Shown: one piece after another, positions 31,632-42,889 of the stretch
How positions within the stretch are numbered: position 1 is the first letter of the stretch
Layout: every line of letters starts with the position of its first letter
NCBI GenBank assembly: GCA_963674455.1
Contig: CAVMBE010000030.1
Span: forward strand, 1-64,000
Direction of reading: 5' to 3'
Length of the DNA stretch: 64,000 bases
Source of the DNA: Lecanosticta acicola
Lineage: Eukaryota > Ascomycota > Dothideomycetes > Mycosphaerellales > Mycosphaerellaceae
Notes under the pieces: model-generated
Told to the model about the DNA's origin: nothing
The model's input: the letters and a program-made list of their open reading frames with translations, nothing else
The model's database searches: none
Made by a program: the position numbers and the translations under genes

Positions 31632-32641
31632 CTATACCGCATCACTCTTGCCATTATGATCTGAAAGAACAGGTACGAATCTCGGTGAGCCATCCAATTC
31701 CGCTTCTGTAGCGCTCCCCGGCAGCTCGTGGTAGACTTGCTCCCCGTTTCCGCTCACGTGAAGACTTGGGAGCGCAGTGGAGCACGACGAAGTCGACGGG
31801 TAGAATTCTGTTCATCGTTATTAGCATTGGCCTTGATTTCGGGAGGAAGCGGGTACTCACTCGGAGCAGCAGCACCACCACCGCCGCCATTCGTCTCCCT
31901 CTCCTTGTATGCGGTCGTGTCTTGTGGCGAAGGAGCCACGGATGGACACCTCCATCGTCTCCAGTAGAAAATCCCAAACACCAGAGCTGCAAGCACAGCA
32001 CAGCCACCTACAATTCCCCCCGAGATTGCAGCCGCGAGGGAGGAATGATCAGTCGTCTGCGGCGTGATGCCATAGGAGATCAAAGGCGTAGTCGTTGTCG
32101 CTGCCGCCGTCGTCGAACTGAACCCACTCGCGGCGGGCATATACATGGTCGTCAACCGACTACTACTACTCTCATCACCACCACCACCACCACCACCACC
32201 ACCCATCTGCGCCATCCACGTCCAATTCAACCCCAAAAACACCTCCGCCGCGCCCTCCTGCTCAGAAAGACGAGCGCCACCCAAATATCACCGATCACAC
32301 CCCTGATTCGCATTCCCATCACAGGCATCCCGCTTACAACAGCCCCAAAAACTCGGCTGCGTCTTCGCACAGGTGTAAAACTTCCCAGCTGTACATGCCT
32401 GGTCCGGGAGAGAACCGTACAGAGCCGCTTCGAAAGATGTGAATTTCAGGTCTCCGGCGGGACAGCCTGTCGTCGGGGATGCACAGGGCTTGGCGAGGCA
32501 GCAGCCTACGAATCGAGAGCCGGCGCCGCAGGCGTAGAAGGTGCCGCCGAAGGGACAGGTCATTCTGGGGGGCGGGGCTTTCGCCATGGTGGTGGATGAA
32601 GTGGACTGGTTGCTGCTGCTGGTGAGGTTGTGGAGAGCCAT
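31632..32641 (-). CDS. Cysteine-rich single-pass membrane protein with an in-frame TGA
   Basis: Exons 31861-32641 and 31632-31807 (minus); the 53-bp intron has GTGAGT, a GCTAATAAC branch and CAG. The whole frame is 319 codons but contains TGA at codon 118 (32288-32290), so a plain reading gives only 117 residues. Before it are two Cys-rich repeats: CPFGGTFYACG..RFVGCC and CTAGKFYTCA..SFWGCC. After it come SEQEGAAEVFLG, a Thr/Ser-rich stalk, a membrane helix (AAISGGIVGGCAVLAALVFG) followed by WRRWR, and a tail with VYHELPG. No signal peptide. Known: fungal proteins with this layout exist, function unclear. The conserved reading on both sides of TGA argues the full frame is or was used; it is either a nonsense allele, readthrough, or an error. 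Confidence 0.7.
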
Positions 32642-33285
32642 GGAGATATGGGATATGCGTCTTTTTATTGAAGTTGGTTGAGATGTTGTGAAGGCTCAGT
32701 CTTTCCGTCTGGGCGACCGCAATGACTTTGTGGATATGCGCTTCTGCACTTGCTCGGCTCGCAATCTGAGCGTCGTCGAAGGCTGTTGACTGAAGACCGA
32801 TCCAGTCTCGCGGTATGGGGACTATTCGCCAGGTTGCAATCAGACCATGGGCTTCGTGGCGTCCAGCTGGAGTGTCGATCTTGTTGTCAACTGTTGTCGC
32901 GTTGCACCAACGCTGTGCAGACAAGGTACTTCGCACGATCACGAGGGGGAGGTTCTGTTCTGTCGTCGATGGTCAGAAAGAGCGACCTGGAAAGTGAGCC
33001 GAATAGACAGGGTGAACGTGAAAAAGAATGGAGGGATCAAACGTGAGCACACTTTGTTAACGTTCAGTGATCCGCGCAAAACGCATGTGACGAAGGAGAA
33101 AACCGAGTCAGGGGGTTCTTTTGAACTTCTGCTCAGTTGCATTCGGCATATATCGTCTCGATAGTAGGAAAAGCAACATCAGCCCGTACCAAAAAGACGC
33201 CTGTGATGCCCACTTTCTTCAGACGACTTGTCTCCCAGTCATCATCTGCCCATGCCTCACGTAACCAAACACAAACGCTCCTCCT
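32642..33285. other. Intergenic, nothing recognised
   Basis: Promoter side of the Cys-rich gene and 3' side of uL16. No repeats or ORFs of note. Confidence 0.4.
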
Positions 33286-34141
33286 TTATGCCTCGGTCTC
33301 GAAGGCTTCTGGGAAGCGGCGCACGTTGTACTCGATCGGGCCGTGCTTGCTGAGGAACTGGACGTAGGCACCGTCGACACGGACGGCGCCGGCCTTGCGC
33401 TTCTCGATGTACTCGTCGCGGTTGAGAGGAGTGAAGCCCCACTTCTTGGAGACGATGATCTTTTGGCGACCTGGGAACTTGTACTGCGAGCGACGGAGGG
33501 CCTCGATGGCGGTAGCGCGGTCTGTCAAAGCATGTTAGGGTCAGGGACAGATCGAGGCTGCTTTCTCGCGGATACTTACGGGAGTCACGCGTCCGGATGG
33601 AGAGGAGAATCTGGCCGATGTTGACACGGGCAACAGTGCCGTTTGGCTTTCCGAAAGCACCACGCATTCCGGTCTGCAGTCTATCGGCACCAGCGCACGA
33701 CAACATCTTGTTGATGCGGACGACGTGGTATGGGTGGGCGCGGACACGCATGTGGAAACCTTCCTTTCCGGCGGTCTTGACCATGTACCTGGTTCCAGAT
33801 GTCAGCTCCTCTGTCCTAATATGCGATCCTTCTTCCTCCTCTTCGTGACATACTTGTTGGCGCAAATACGGGCGGCCTCGAGGGCCTCGGAGCTCAGCTG
33901 CTCATACTCGTTGGAGACGAGGTGGACGCAGGTAGGAAACTCGTCGACGTTGGCACGCTTACGTCCAAGATCGAAGATTCTGATCTAGGGTGGATGTCAG
34001 CGTCTGCTGCGTGTATGGCAAACGGGCTGCCGCCTCTGCGATGGAGCGTACCTTTGGGTCTGGCACACCACGGTTGAAGCGCGACTTGGGGTACGGCTTG
34101 TTCTTGCAGTAGCGGTAGCAACGAGCTGGACGACGGGCCAT
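33286..34141 (-). CDS. RPL10: 60S ribosomal protein uL16 (Rpl10)
   Basis: Four exons on the minus strand: 34052-34141, 33854-33984, 33580-33788 and 33286-33521; 221 residues, the usual length. Introns are 67, 65 and 58 bp. It begins MARRPARCYRYCKNKPYPKSR, continues with RGVPDPKIRIFDLGRKRA and ADRLQTGMRGAFGKPNGTVA, the loop that reaches the peptidyl-transferase centre, and ends PEAFETEA. Known: uL16 joins the 60S subunit in the cytoplasm with Sqt1's help, permitting final maturation. Introns concentrated in a ribosomal-protein gene are normal in filamentous fungi. The identity is certain. Confidence 0.97.
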
Positions 34142-34796
34142 TGCTGCGGTGTTAGTATGGGATATCGGGGTGGTGTCGAGAAGAGAGTTGGTGACCTCAC
34201 GTCTGAAAGGAAGATCGAGCGTCGCCGCCGCCAAGAGTTTTGGTGGATTAGAAATTCAATTTTGCCTCAGGCAGCAACGGGCTCGCTTACGCGACCAATC
34301 ACGTGCCGTGAAGATTTCAAAGCACAGAGAGAAGAAAGGAGCGTGGGAGGTGCAGTAACAGCTCTGTGATATTCGGACTACGATTAAATTCGCTATGACT
34401 CTACTGATGACTCTACTGAATCTTAACGTGGCCATGGTTCTAGAATCGAGGCTTGCCCGGAGCGAATCTTCACAGTGTCATGAAGCCCCAAGTCGAGGAA
34501 CAGTCACTGTGAAAACGAATTGCTTAGAGAACCGCTTCAGCCCATAGGGATTAGTCACAGCAATACGGGTGAGAGAACGGACTTGAGCTGGCTGGAAGTG
34601 GCATTTGATCGCTCTGCGGGCTATCTATGATACCGACGAGCACCGGCCGACCTCAAGTCTTGGTGGCTCGCTCGAACCGACGGCGTGCCGTAGATGGCTA
34701 GACACTGCGGAAAGCATACAATGTGGCTCCATTTCTTCCCATGAGCGCCAGGCTGTGCGATTGATCATCTCTTGCTTCCTCCCTCCCATGACCCGC
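34142..34796. other. Intergenic, uL16 promoter side
   Basis: Both flanking genes are on the minus strand; this is the uL16 promoter and the eL30 3' flank. No motif seen. Confidence 0.4.
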
Positions 34797-35387
34797 TTAG
34801 GCTGGGGTGGTGCTGAGGATGTCAGAGTCACCAGCGTCGAGAATGGCCATGGTGGAGCAACGGAAGAGCTTTCCGCAGGCAGTGCCGAGTTCGATCTGTG
34901 TGAGATGGGACGTCAGTATGTAATTCCCTCCGAAGCTACCCTCGCGGGAAGCTTCTTCTCTGGGCTCGAGAGAGCAGCACCCTCCAGAGCCTTGAGGCTC
35001 CTTCGCTAGGCGCTTGTACGGTATCAAGGGGGGAGTCTTACGTTGTTGCCGGAGAAGTGGTGGACAGCGGTCTTGGCCAACATGCTGTAGTCTGCAATTT
35101 CAATCAGTCTCTGCGCTCATCCCTCTCTTTCGCGATCGACGGAACGTACACTCGAGCTCAGACTTCCTCAGAGGAGGAGTGTTGCCGGCGATGATGACGA
35201 GCTTCGCCTTGCCAGAGCGCAGCGTCTTGAGGGTGGACTTGTAGCCAAGAGTGACCTTGCCAGACTGTCGCGATTGTCAGATCGATGTTCTCATTGCGCT
35301 CGCTCTCCGAACATTGCGCACCTTGATAGTCAGGGCAAGCTTGGCGTTGATGCTGTCCGAGGTCTTGCTGCTCTTCTTTGGTGCCAT
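34797..35387 (-). CDS. RPL30: 60S ribosomal protein eL30 (Rpl30)
   Basis: Four exons on the minus strand: 35322-35387, 35150-35264, 35042-35091 and 34797-34895, giving 109 residues. The second donor is placed at GTACGT (35149) because only this choice restores LEYYSML. It starts MAPKKSSKTSDSINAKLAL, includes SGKVTLGYKSTLKTLRSGKA, IIAGNTPPLRKSELE and HHFSGNNIELGTACGKLF, and ends GDSDILSTTPA. Known: eL30 is a small 60S protein binding a kink-turn; in yeast it autoregulates its own splicing. The third intron is long (146 bp), compared with 57-58 bp for the others. Identity is certain. Confidence 0.96.
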
Positions 35388-35793
35388 GGCGATGGTGTTG
35401 TCTCCGGCTATTGACCTTCTCTGACTGTCGAGCAGGAGGAAGCCATGAACTTCGCGAAGTTTTGGGATGCGGGCCATCGTGGGGCGCTTGGACCATGCTT
35501 GCCAAGAGACTAGAAACGGCTCCTGCCGCAGGACTAGCAAGTCCACGGTCAGCATCTTCCTCTCACCACCCTTGGAGATATCATTAAAGATCGGATCGCA
35601 GCGTCTTCGCGAAGCAGACATGACCTGCTCAGATGCTGTATACACCGGAACATTGGGTTATCGCGAATGCACGCCATATTGCGACAGACAACGAGATATG
35701 AGAGGTCAGCAAGCAGAGTCCATACGTCGTCCAAGAATTCTTTTTCCTCTGTGATAGTACACTGAACCACTAATACCAAATCTACGGGAACCT
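35388..35793. other. Intergenic, eL30 promoter side
   Basis: About 400 bp between eL30 and the first NTF2-like gene, both on the minus strand. No feature recognised. Confidence 0.4.
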
Positions 35794-36511
35794 TCACTGG
35801 CCACCTCCATACTCCATCGGCTGTCCTCGGCTGCCTCCATACTGCATCGGCTGTCCTCGGCTGCCTCCATACTCCATCGGCTGTCCGCACGCTCCAGAAT
35901 TGCAATTGGAGGATCCAGGAATAATGCCTTCTTTCCCAACGCTCACCTTGAAGCCCGGCTGGCATTCAGGGTTGCCGATCTGATGCAGATCAACAGCAGC
36001 ATTGCCCTCCTCGTAAGCCTTATAGATCTTCTTGATCTGATTGTCGACGAAGTAAATCGCGATGATCCGGACGGGCAGTTCTTTTTCGATCTCGAGATAC
36101 CAAGTGATGGAATCGCATGTATACGAACTGAAGAGCGTCTTGATGTCTGCGACAGGCGACCCGTGGTGCTCATTCAGGAGGGCTTCCCGACCTTGAGTCG
36201 TGGTGGTATTGAGCTGCGACGACGGTCAGTATGACATGGTCTGGAGCTCAGAGGACTACATGCTTTCTTACAGGATTCTGGTGAACGTAATTGACGCTGT
36301 CCGAGGTACAGGTGAAGTCCTCCGTTACGATTTGGGCAGCTTCTTCTTCGCTGCTGCGCTTGAGCAGGATATTCTTGAAGCCATCGAGCAGGCGATTGAC
36401 CTCGTCTCCAGTCAGACAAGTGGCTTCGCATGGTGGCGCATAAGGTCTCCGATCGGATTGGGCCAAGGCAGTAAAGGCTAGGAAGCCGAGACAGAAGATG
36501 GCGGGGAACAT
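35794..36511 (-). CDS. Secreted NTF2-like protein A, with a C-terminal GQPMEYGGSR repeat
   Basis: Exons 36272-36511 and 35794-36213, 219 residues, 58-bp intron. The N-terminus MFPAIFCLGFLAFTALAQ is a signal peptide. The mature part has CLTGDEVNRLLDGFKNIL, SDSVNYVHQNP, LNTTTTQGREALL, CDSITWYLEIEK and GIIPGSSNC, as in the fungal secreted NTF2-like family, a cone-shaped ligand-binding fold. Cysteines at CEATC.., YTCDS and PECQ suggest disulphides. The tail holds three near-perfect copies of GQPM[EQ]YGGSR, which the paralogue next door lacks. The ligand is unknown. Its neighbour at 36782 shares intron position, motif order and strand, so the two are tandem duplicates. Confidence 0.82.
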
Positions 36512-36781
36512 TCTGATGCAGTGGGCAAGAGGCTATCCGAACCCGTGGATTTTGAAGGAGAACTAGAAGAAGAAGGAAGCGGTACGAATATCCAACCACT
36601 TGCTCCACGTCTGGTGCGGACCTTACATACACTCTGAAGGTGCCGCATGATCCGGGATTCCGAACGTGAAACGACTCTCGAAGAACCTCATGACCTCCAA
36701 AGCTGGCAAGAATGCCTATACGGCACCTCGCATATGATCCATCTGCTTCACAAATTGGGGAAGAAAGTCGGGAAATCTGAC

Positions 36782-37437
36782 TCAGTAGCCCCGCGGTTGG
36801 CATGTTGCGCGACAGCTCGAGGAAGTTGGCCAAACACCTTCCTTGCCAGTGCTGACGGAGAAATCCGACTTGCACTCTGGGTTGCCCTGGTTTGTCAAAA
36901 CTGCGCCGACATTCACCTCACGGTACGCCTTCCAGATCTTCTTGGTAGCAAGGTCCACAAACAGAATCGCAATGCCTCGGGTTGCCAAGGGTATCGTACC
37001 GAACTCGAAATACCATGTGACTACATCACAGGTATTCGCAATGAAGAGATCGGTCACGGTTGCTACGGCTGGAAGTTTCTTCTCTTGCTCCAGGAGCTCG
37101 GCTCGAGTACGGGTCATCGTGGTATTCAGCTGTCAAAGCTCCATCAGCGTATGACTCCACGCCTCGAGCCTCACAAAACATCCGCTCAACATACCGGAAG
37201 TCCATCGACGAAATTGACACTATCGGATATACTGGTGAAGTTGTCCGCTATGATCTCCGCCGCGAGACTTCCATTTACCGGATTCTGCGAGATGATGGCT
37301 TTGAATCCTTGGACCAGCCGCGTGACATCTGCATCTAGAAGACAAGATCCGCGGCTTACAGATTCCTCCTCCGTTGCCAGTGTAATACCCAAGAGGCATG
37401 GGAGAAGCGCAGACCAGAGCCTCATCGTCGAATGCAT
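36782..37437 (-). CDS. Secreted NTF2-like protein B (tandem paralogue)
   Basis: Exons 37195-37437 and 36782-37129, 196 residues, 65-bp intron at the same position (before LNTT) as paralogue A. The start MHSTMRLWSALLPCLLGITLA gives a signal peptide (the second Met is an alternative start). Matching blocks are CLLDADVTRLVQGFKAI, SDSVNFVDGLP, LNTTMTRTRAELL, CDVVTWYFEFG and GNPECKSDFSVSTGKEG. It ends CRATCQPRGY, without the repeated tail. TATATAAG on the minus strand at 37528-37535 lies about 90 bp upstream. Known: NTF2-like folds bind small molecules or act as enzymes; fungal secreted members are mostly uncharacterised. Divergence between A and B is well beyond recent duplication. Confidence 0.82.
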
Positions 37438-38597
37438 TCGAAGATACCCGACCGTATTGCTGGGGGGGAAAAAGGGACAGACCAGGACTGCTCGTATACG
37501 TCGTACTCATCGTGATGAACGTCGGGGCTTATATACAGGGCCTGTCCGCTCCCCCAAGCCTCTGCCTGGCTGCATGACTTGTTCCCTCAAAGTCAGCTTC
37601 TTCTTACTCGCGTTGTGCCAAGATTGCATCCTACGCAACCTCACGACCCACGACTCTCCCGCACGAGGGCGTAACACCGCAGGCGGGGGGGCCTATCTCC
37701 TAAGAAATGCCAGCGAACTTCTAAAAAGATTCCTGAGGCATAAATTTCCGGCAGGCTCCGGCACATTCGACCTATTCGGGAGAGATATAGCCCAAGGAAC
37801 GGAGGACACTCGCTGAGACAAACAGGAACAGGGTTTTCTTCCATTCTTCTCAAACGAAAAGTAAAAGCTTCACCTTTGATGAACACCTATCATATCCATA
37901 CACGGCAAAGTTTCTATCCACTTATCCATTCATGCATTCATTCATTCCTGCTGTCGCTCCCACTCGCGCGGGGGGCAAGTTACTCAGAATTCTGCTTGTT
38001 CGATTCTCCTCTGTTGGATCATCCGCGCCTCTCATCTGCTGCTCCGCCTAGGCAAGCTTTAGAAATTGTCACGAACATCTTAGCAGGTTACCCGCCGCCC
38101 AGAAAGCGCTTACGAGATTCATACCTTGAACGCCAGCCCCAAGGCGATGTCAGTGGCATCTCTACGCGTATACAGTCCCCCTAAATTTCAGAGAGGCCTA
38201 GAGGCATCTGAACAGGAAGAGAAAGCGGGAGAAGGTGAGAAAGTGGAAGGGACAAATAAGAATCAGCAGGGCGAAGCACCGTTACTCACCTTGTTGCCGG
38301 GCACTATTGCGAGCTAAAGCATTGATGACAGCAACACGCAAGTAAAGCTGCGTGGAGTCGGACGAGACTTGACGGAAATCGCTGAAAAGGCATCAAGTTT
38401 TGTACAAAGCCATCCTCAACAATGTGGAGACGGTAGTGAGTCCCCACCCGAATCAATCTGCGGCGACCCTCTGTAAGTTGGGCCCCGGTCGCCCAAACGG
38501 GATGTTTGATGGTGGCTCTGCTCTTCGAGCTTTCCTGGAGGTGATAGCGGACTTCATGGACCTTGCGCTACTCTTCGGACTAGCGGCGAGCGACGTA
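37438..38597. other. Intergenic region between NTF2-like B and NAF1
   Basis: It contains the TATA box of NTF2-like B at 37528-37535. The remainder shows no repeat, RNA or convincing ORF, and the NAF1 3' flank occupies the right end. Confidence 0.45.
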
Positions 38598-40724
38598 CTA
38601 CTGATGCGGCGGCTGTCCCTGAAGTTGCGCCAAGATAGAGCCGATGTCGATATTACTCGGCGCCTGCTGCGCTCCAGAACCAGCTTGCGGTTGCGCGGGC
38701 TGCTGGTGCTGGTACTGCCCATTCCATCCGGTATAGGCTTGCTGTTGTTGTTGCTGTGCCTGCGAGTGGAAGAACGCCGGGTTGACATATGCGCCAGCCG
38801 GCACCGATCCTGCAGGAGCCTGCTGGTTGTACTGCTGCCCATAGTAACCATATTGTTGCGCAGCAATTGCAGCTTGATTTCCGTAAGAAAGCTGGTTGCT
38901 ACCGGTCTGGTAAGTCTGTGGCGGCGGTTGATAGAGTCCCTGTGTCGATGCCGGTTGGTGCGCGTTTGGAGGATTGGGTTGGTTTTGTGGCGCTCCTTGC
39001 GCACCAGAACCACTTTGACGGTCGGAGAGCCCGTGAGCATTTCCTCTGTGACCACGTCCTTGCTGGTGCTGGTGACCAGACTCAAAGCCGCCTCTTCCAC
39101 CGCGTTGGTGGCGCTGCTCGAAGCCGCCACGACCCCGGCCACGATCTCCTCTACCGCGATCGCCGCGTCCACGTCCTCTGTCGCCACGGCCTCTTCCACG
39201 TCCGCGATCGGCGAAAGGAGGTTGCTCTCGTGGTGGAGGAGCTGACCCAGCCATGAGTTGGCTGAGATTTTCAGGTCGCTTCAATGGCTGATAGAAGTCG
39301 TCAGACCCATTATCATCGTAGCTCAAGCCTCCACCATATGTCTGTGCAGGTGCGTCGCTGTTTCCTCCAAAACCAGGTCTCGCTACGATGCGCTCGCCAC
39401 TCTCAAATGCACTCCGTGACAGACCGCCGCGTCCTTCTTTCTTCGCGAGCTTCTTCTGCCTCTTGAATTCCGCTTCTTTCTCGTCGTCCGAGAATTCGAG
39501 TTCGTCTTCTCCGACCTCTTCGTCGTGAATGTTGGATGCGTCTGTGCCTTTCAAGTTCCGCAGCGGCTGGGTGAAGACGAAAGTGCTGTGGTCGTTGACG
39601 TAGAAGATTTTGGAACCAATCTCCAGCCCATAGTCCCGTACCTCTTCCGCGTTTGTAAAGGCCATGCTGTACATTGGCTCTTGCACTCGGCCGAAAGTAT
39701 CTGCCACAGCGCCGAGGACTTTTCTGTCTTCATTGCAGAGAACAGAGCCTCCCTCTAGGACTTGGTACTCGCCCGGAGTTGCACCCTTGATAAGTACCAT
39801 TTTCTCCACGATATTCTCTACCGTACCCAAGAACGTGATTGGCATCTCAGGAGTGATGGTGATGTCAGGCTTGGGGACTATCTCTTCCTTGACCTCGTTC
39901 TGAGTTCGTGGCTGTCGGTCAACGTTGGCTCCCGCGCCTTCACCTTCCTCATTCTTTTCCTCGGCCATGAGAATCTTGGCTGCAGTCGCAGGGTCGAGCA
40001 TTTCATAGTCGCCCTCGCTGCCGCTGTCTGAATCGTCCGATGAATCGTCAGGGTCGGTTGTGTCGGAATCTGAAGAATCCTCGTCGGAGGTATCGAACTG
40101 CCATTCTGCATTTTCGTTGCTCTTCTGTGCTGCAGCTGCTTGCATAAACTCTGCGTCCTCGGTGGCTTTGAGCCGACTCTGCGCAGGCTCGACATCAGCC
40201 ATGAGCTGATCTAGGCCGCCATTCTGTGCATTTGTCGCGCTCTTTTCCGCCTCCGATCGCTCTTCCGTCTTGGCAGCCTTCCCTAACGCAGGCACCGTGG
40301 GTTGGACCTCCGCCTCGGTCGTCTCCTCCATCACATCGATGGAAGCCTTGTCATTATTCTCGAGTGGTGGTTGAGGAGGCGGCCCAACCAGATCATCACC
40401 TTCAGAGATAGCCTCTGGCGGTACGCCGTCCGGCACCTCGCTCTGCTTGCCATTTTCCGGCCTGTCTTCCGTCACTCCGAATTGATGCTCGTGCGGTGCG
40501 GAGGGCAATGTGCTGGTTGGGTCGGCGTCGGAGACTGGAGCTACGCCGCCGTCTGTGTTCGCGCTGGTATCGCCGTATACATCGTCCCAGTCATCATCGT
40601 CGTCCATGACTTCTTGTTGTAAATCTTGGGTGACGGTGAGAGGAGCGTCGAGTCGCGCGCGCTTTGGTGGGCGCGCCTCGTCTGGGTTCTGCAGGTCGAC
40701 AGTCGCGTTTGGATGCTCACTCAT
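38598..40724 (-). CDS. NAF1: NAF1, H/ACA ribonucleoprotein assembly factor
   Basis: Single exon, 708 residues, starting MSEHPNATVDLQNPDEARP. The first 300 residues are acidic and disordered, with KRARLDAP near the start and a run of Asp/Ser (SDEDSSDSDTTDPDDSSDD). The Gar1/Naf1 domain is at about 295-400: MPITFLGTVENIVEKMVLIKG, EGGSVLCNEDRKVLGAVADTF, and EIGSKIFYVNDHSTFVFTQ. After it come RG/RGG repeats (GRGRGDRGRGRGDRGRGDRG region) and a long Gln/Asn/Tyr-rich C-terminus. Known: Naf1 binds Cbf5 and nascent H/ACA RNAs and is replaced by Gar1 in mature particles. Nuclear. The region also ends with IDIGSILAQLQGQ. Divergent from ALG9, 220 bp apart. Confidence 0.94.
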   Translation of the reverse strand: MSEHPNATVDLQNPDEARPPKRARLDAPLTVTQDLQQEVMDDDDDWDDVYGDTSANTDGGVAPVSDADPTSTLPSAPHEHQFGVTEDRPENGKQSEVPDGVPPEAISEGDDLVGPPPQPPLENNDKASIDVMEETTEAEVQPTVPALGKAAKTEERSEAEKSATNAQNGGLDQLMADVEPAQSRLKATEDAEFMQAAAAQKSNENAEWQFDTSDEDSSDSDTTDPDDSSDDSDSGSEGDYEMLDPATAAKILMAEEKNEEGEGAGANVDRQPRTQNEVKEEIVPKPDITITPEMPITFLGTVENIVEKMVLIKGATPGEYQVLEGGSVLCNEDRKVLGAVADTFGRVQEPMYSMAFTNAEEVRDYGLEIGSKIFYVNDHSTFVFTQPLRNLKGTDASNIHDEEVGEDELEFSDDEKEAEFKRQKKLAKKEGRGGLSRSAFESGERIVARPGFGGNSDAPAQTYGGGLSYDDNGSDDFYQPLKRPENLSQLMAGSAPPPREQPPFADRGRGRGRGDRGRGRGDRGRGDRGRGRGGFEQRHQRGGRGGFESGHQHQQGRGHRGNAHGLSDRQSGSGAQGAPQNQPNPPNAHQPASTQGLYQPPPQTYQTGSNQLSYGNQAAIAAQQYGYYGQQYNQQAPAGSVPAGAYVNPAFFHSQAQQQQQQAYTGWNGQYQHQQPAQPQAGSGAQQAPSNIDIGSILAQLQGQPPHQ

Positions 40725-40944
40725 AGCTACAGGTCGCTATACATTCAGATTAGCAGTATACCGTCCATAGAGTATCCACGGGACGTCGAGCGCTGTGTAT
40801 GTAACGCGCGCGAAATTTTGAAGGTGGAAGCTTCAAGTGGTGACGTGCAGGCGGAGCTCGGTCCTCAGCTGCCGAGCCGAGATCCTCCCTCCTGACTTTC
40901 ACTCTCCATCCCGTCTTGCACCTCAATTTAACACGTGAAATATC
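40725..40944. promoter_or_regulatory. Shared NAF1/ALG9 divergent promoter
   Basis: Only 220 bp separate the two start codons, so this interval must hold both promoters. No TATA box was seen. Confidence 0.7.
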
Positions 40945-42889
40945 ATGCCTCCAACAAAGCTCAAAGATGCCCGAGATGCTACTCGCCCGCGGAGAGCGTC
41001 GAGATCGCCTCATCGGCCGACCAAATTGCCGACGGGCGCTCCGTGAGCATGCCATGGACAGCCGTATCCGCTTCCATATCCGACTGACTCGCAATCGCAG
41101 ATCCAGACAACAACAACAACACCAACAGTTCAGCGTGCAGCCAACAATCGCGTTCGCCGTCTTCCTCGCAAGCCACGTGATTGCCGCACTGTATAGCCCT
41201 CTCCAGGACTGCGATGAGGTCTTCAATTACTGGGAGCCGACGCACTACCTCAACCACGGCCACGCCTTTCAGACTTGGGAATACTCTCCGGAATACGCCA
41301 TTCGATCATGGACTTATGCGGGACTCCATGCCCTGGTCACGCCGTTTGCCCGATTCTTACCCTTGACCTTGGCCTCCAAGGTCGCCGAGTTCTATTTCCT
41401 CCGTCTTGCACTCGGCTTCGTTTGCGCTCTGTGCGAGACCCGACTGTTCTCCAAGCTCACGGCGGTCTTGAATCCCCGGATCGCGCTGCTGTATCTTCTG
41501 ATCACCGTGACTTCTCCCGGCTCCTATCACGCTAGCGTTGCCTACCTTCCCAGTAGCTTCGCCATGTACTTCGTCATGCTGGGCTCGGCCGCTTTTATGG
41601 ATTGGCGCGGTGGCCTCCGGACAGCTCAGGGAATCTGGTGCTTTGGCATTGGTGCGTGCATTGGCTGGCCTTTCGCAGCAGCAATGACGATTCCATTCTT
41701 GCTCGAGGAGCTTCTCATGGCCTCCGTGAGCGACCTGCAAGCCTTGACGAACCTGTTCTGGCGCGTTGTCGATGGTGTCGTTCGCACCGCGCTCGTGCTT
41801 GGCCTTCAGGTTGCCCTAGACTACTTCTTCTTCTACAAGAAGTTTTCCATTGTACCGCTGAACATCGTCCTGTACAACGTCTTCAGCACCAAGGGACCCG
41901 ATCTCTACGGCACCGAGCCATGGCACTTTTACCTCCGAAACCTCTTCCTCAACTTTCACGTCTGGCTTCTGCTGGCACTGGCCTCTTTACCACTGCTTCT
42001 CGTCCAACACTTCCTGCGAGCCAAGGGAGCCACCCGATCGAGCTATCTGCGAGGCATCATCTTTCTCACGCCCTTCTACCTTTGGCTGACCATCTTCACT
42101 CTTCAGCCACACAAGGAGGAGAGATTCATGTACCCGGCGTATCCAATGCTGGCATTGAATGCAGCTGTCGCCATGCACATTGTGCTGGCCAACTTGGGCT
42201 CTACCGACGCCAGAGACCTCGTCAGCAAAATTCCAGTACAGCTGCGCTTGACCGCTATTCTGGCATTCGTCGTGCTTGCAATGACGATCTCTGCTTTTCG
42301 CACGATCGGCACCATCACCGCTTACGGAGCGCCACTCTCCATCTACGCACCGCTGCATCGGACCGGAGTTGCGAAGCCCGGCGACGCAGTGTGTCTGGGC
42401 AAAGAATGGTACCGCTTTCCGTCGCACTACCTGCTTCCGGAGGGCGTGCGTGCGAAGTTCATCAAGAGCGAGTTCAAGGGCCTACTACCTGGAGAGTTCT
42501 CAGAAGCCAAGCAAGGCTTTGGTCTGTATCCAGGCACCTGGCTTGTGCCGCCGGGCATGAACGACGAGAACCGAGAAGATCCCAGCAAGTATACTGACGT
42601 GAAGTATTGCGATTTCATTGTCGATTCGAATCTACCGAGCACTGCAACAACGGATCTTGAACCCAGCTTTATCGCCGACGAGCAGCATTGGGAGAAGGTC
42701 AAATGCTTGCCGTACCTTGATGCGTCTTCGACTGGAGCACTCGGTCGTCTGGGCTGGATCCCGGATCTGCCATTTGTTCCACCTCGATTCAAACGAGTGT
42801 GGGGCGATTACTGTCTGCTGAAGCGTCGCACAAAGCAGACTGCGCAAGAGGCGAAGAAGCCGCTGCCGAACATAGAGACATTGTTGTAA
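40945..42889 (+). CDS. ALG9: Dolichyl-phosphate-mannose alpha-1,2-mannosyltransferase ALG9
   Basis: Exons 40945-41042 and 41101-42889, 628 residues. The 58-bp intron (GTGAGC, GACTGACT branch, GCAG) splits codon CC/A and joins MPPTKLKDARDATRPRRA to SRQQQQHQQFSVQPTIAFA. A read-through frame from 40916 exists but includes intron sequence. The catalytic N-terminal motif DCDEVFNYWEPTHYL is present (about residues 61-75), followed by many hydrophobic segments of a GT22 multi-pass ER protein and the HKEERFMYPAYPML motif. Known: Alg9 adds alpha-1,2-mannoses to the lipid-linked oligosaccharide in the ER lumen for N-glycosylation. The C-terminal luminal part ends KKPLPNIETLL. Confidence 0.93.
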
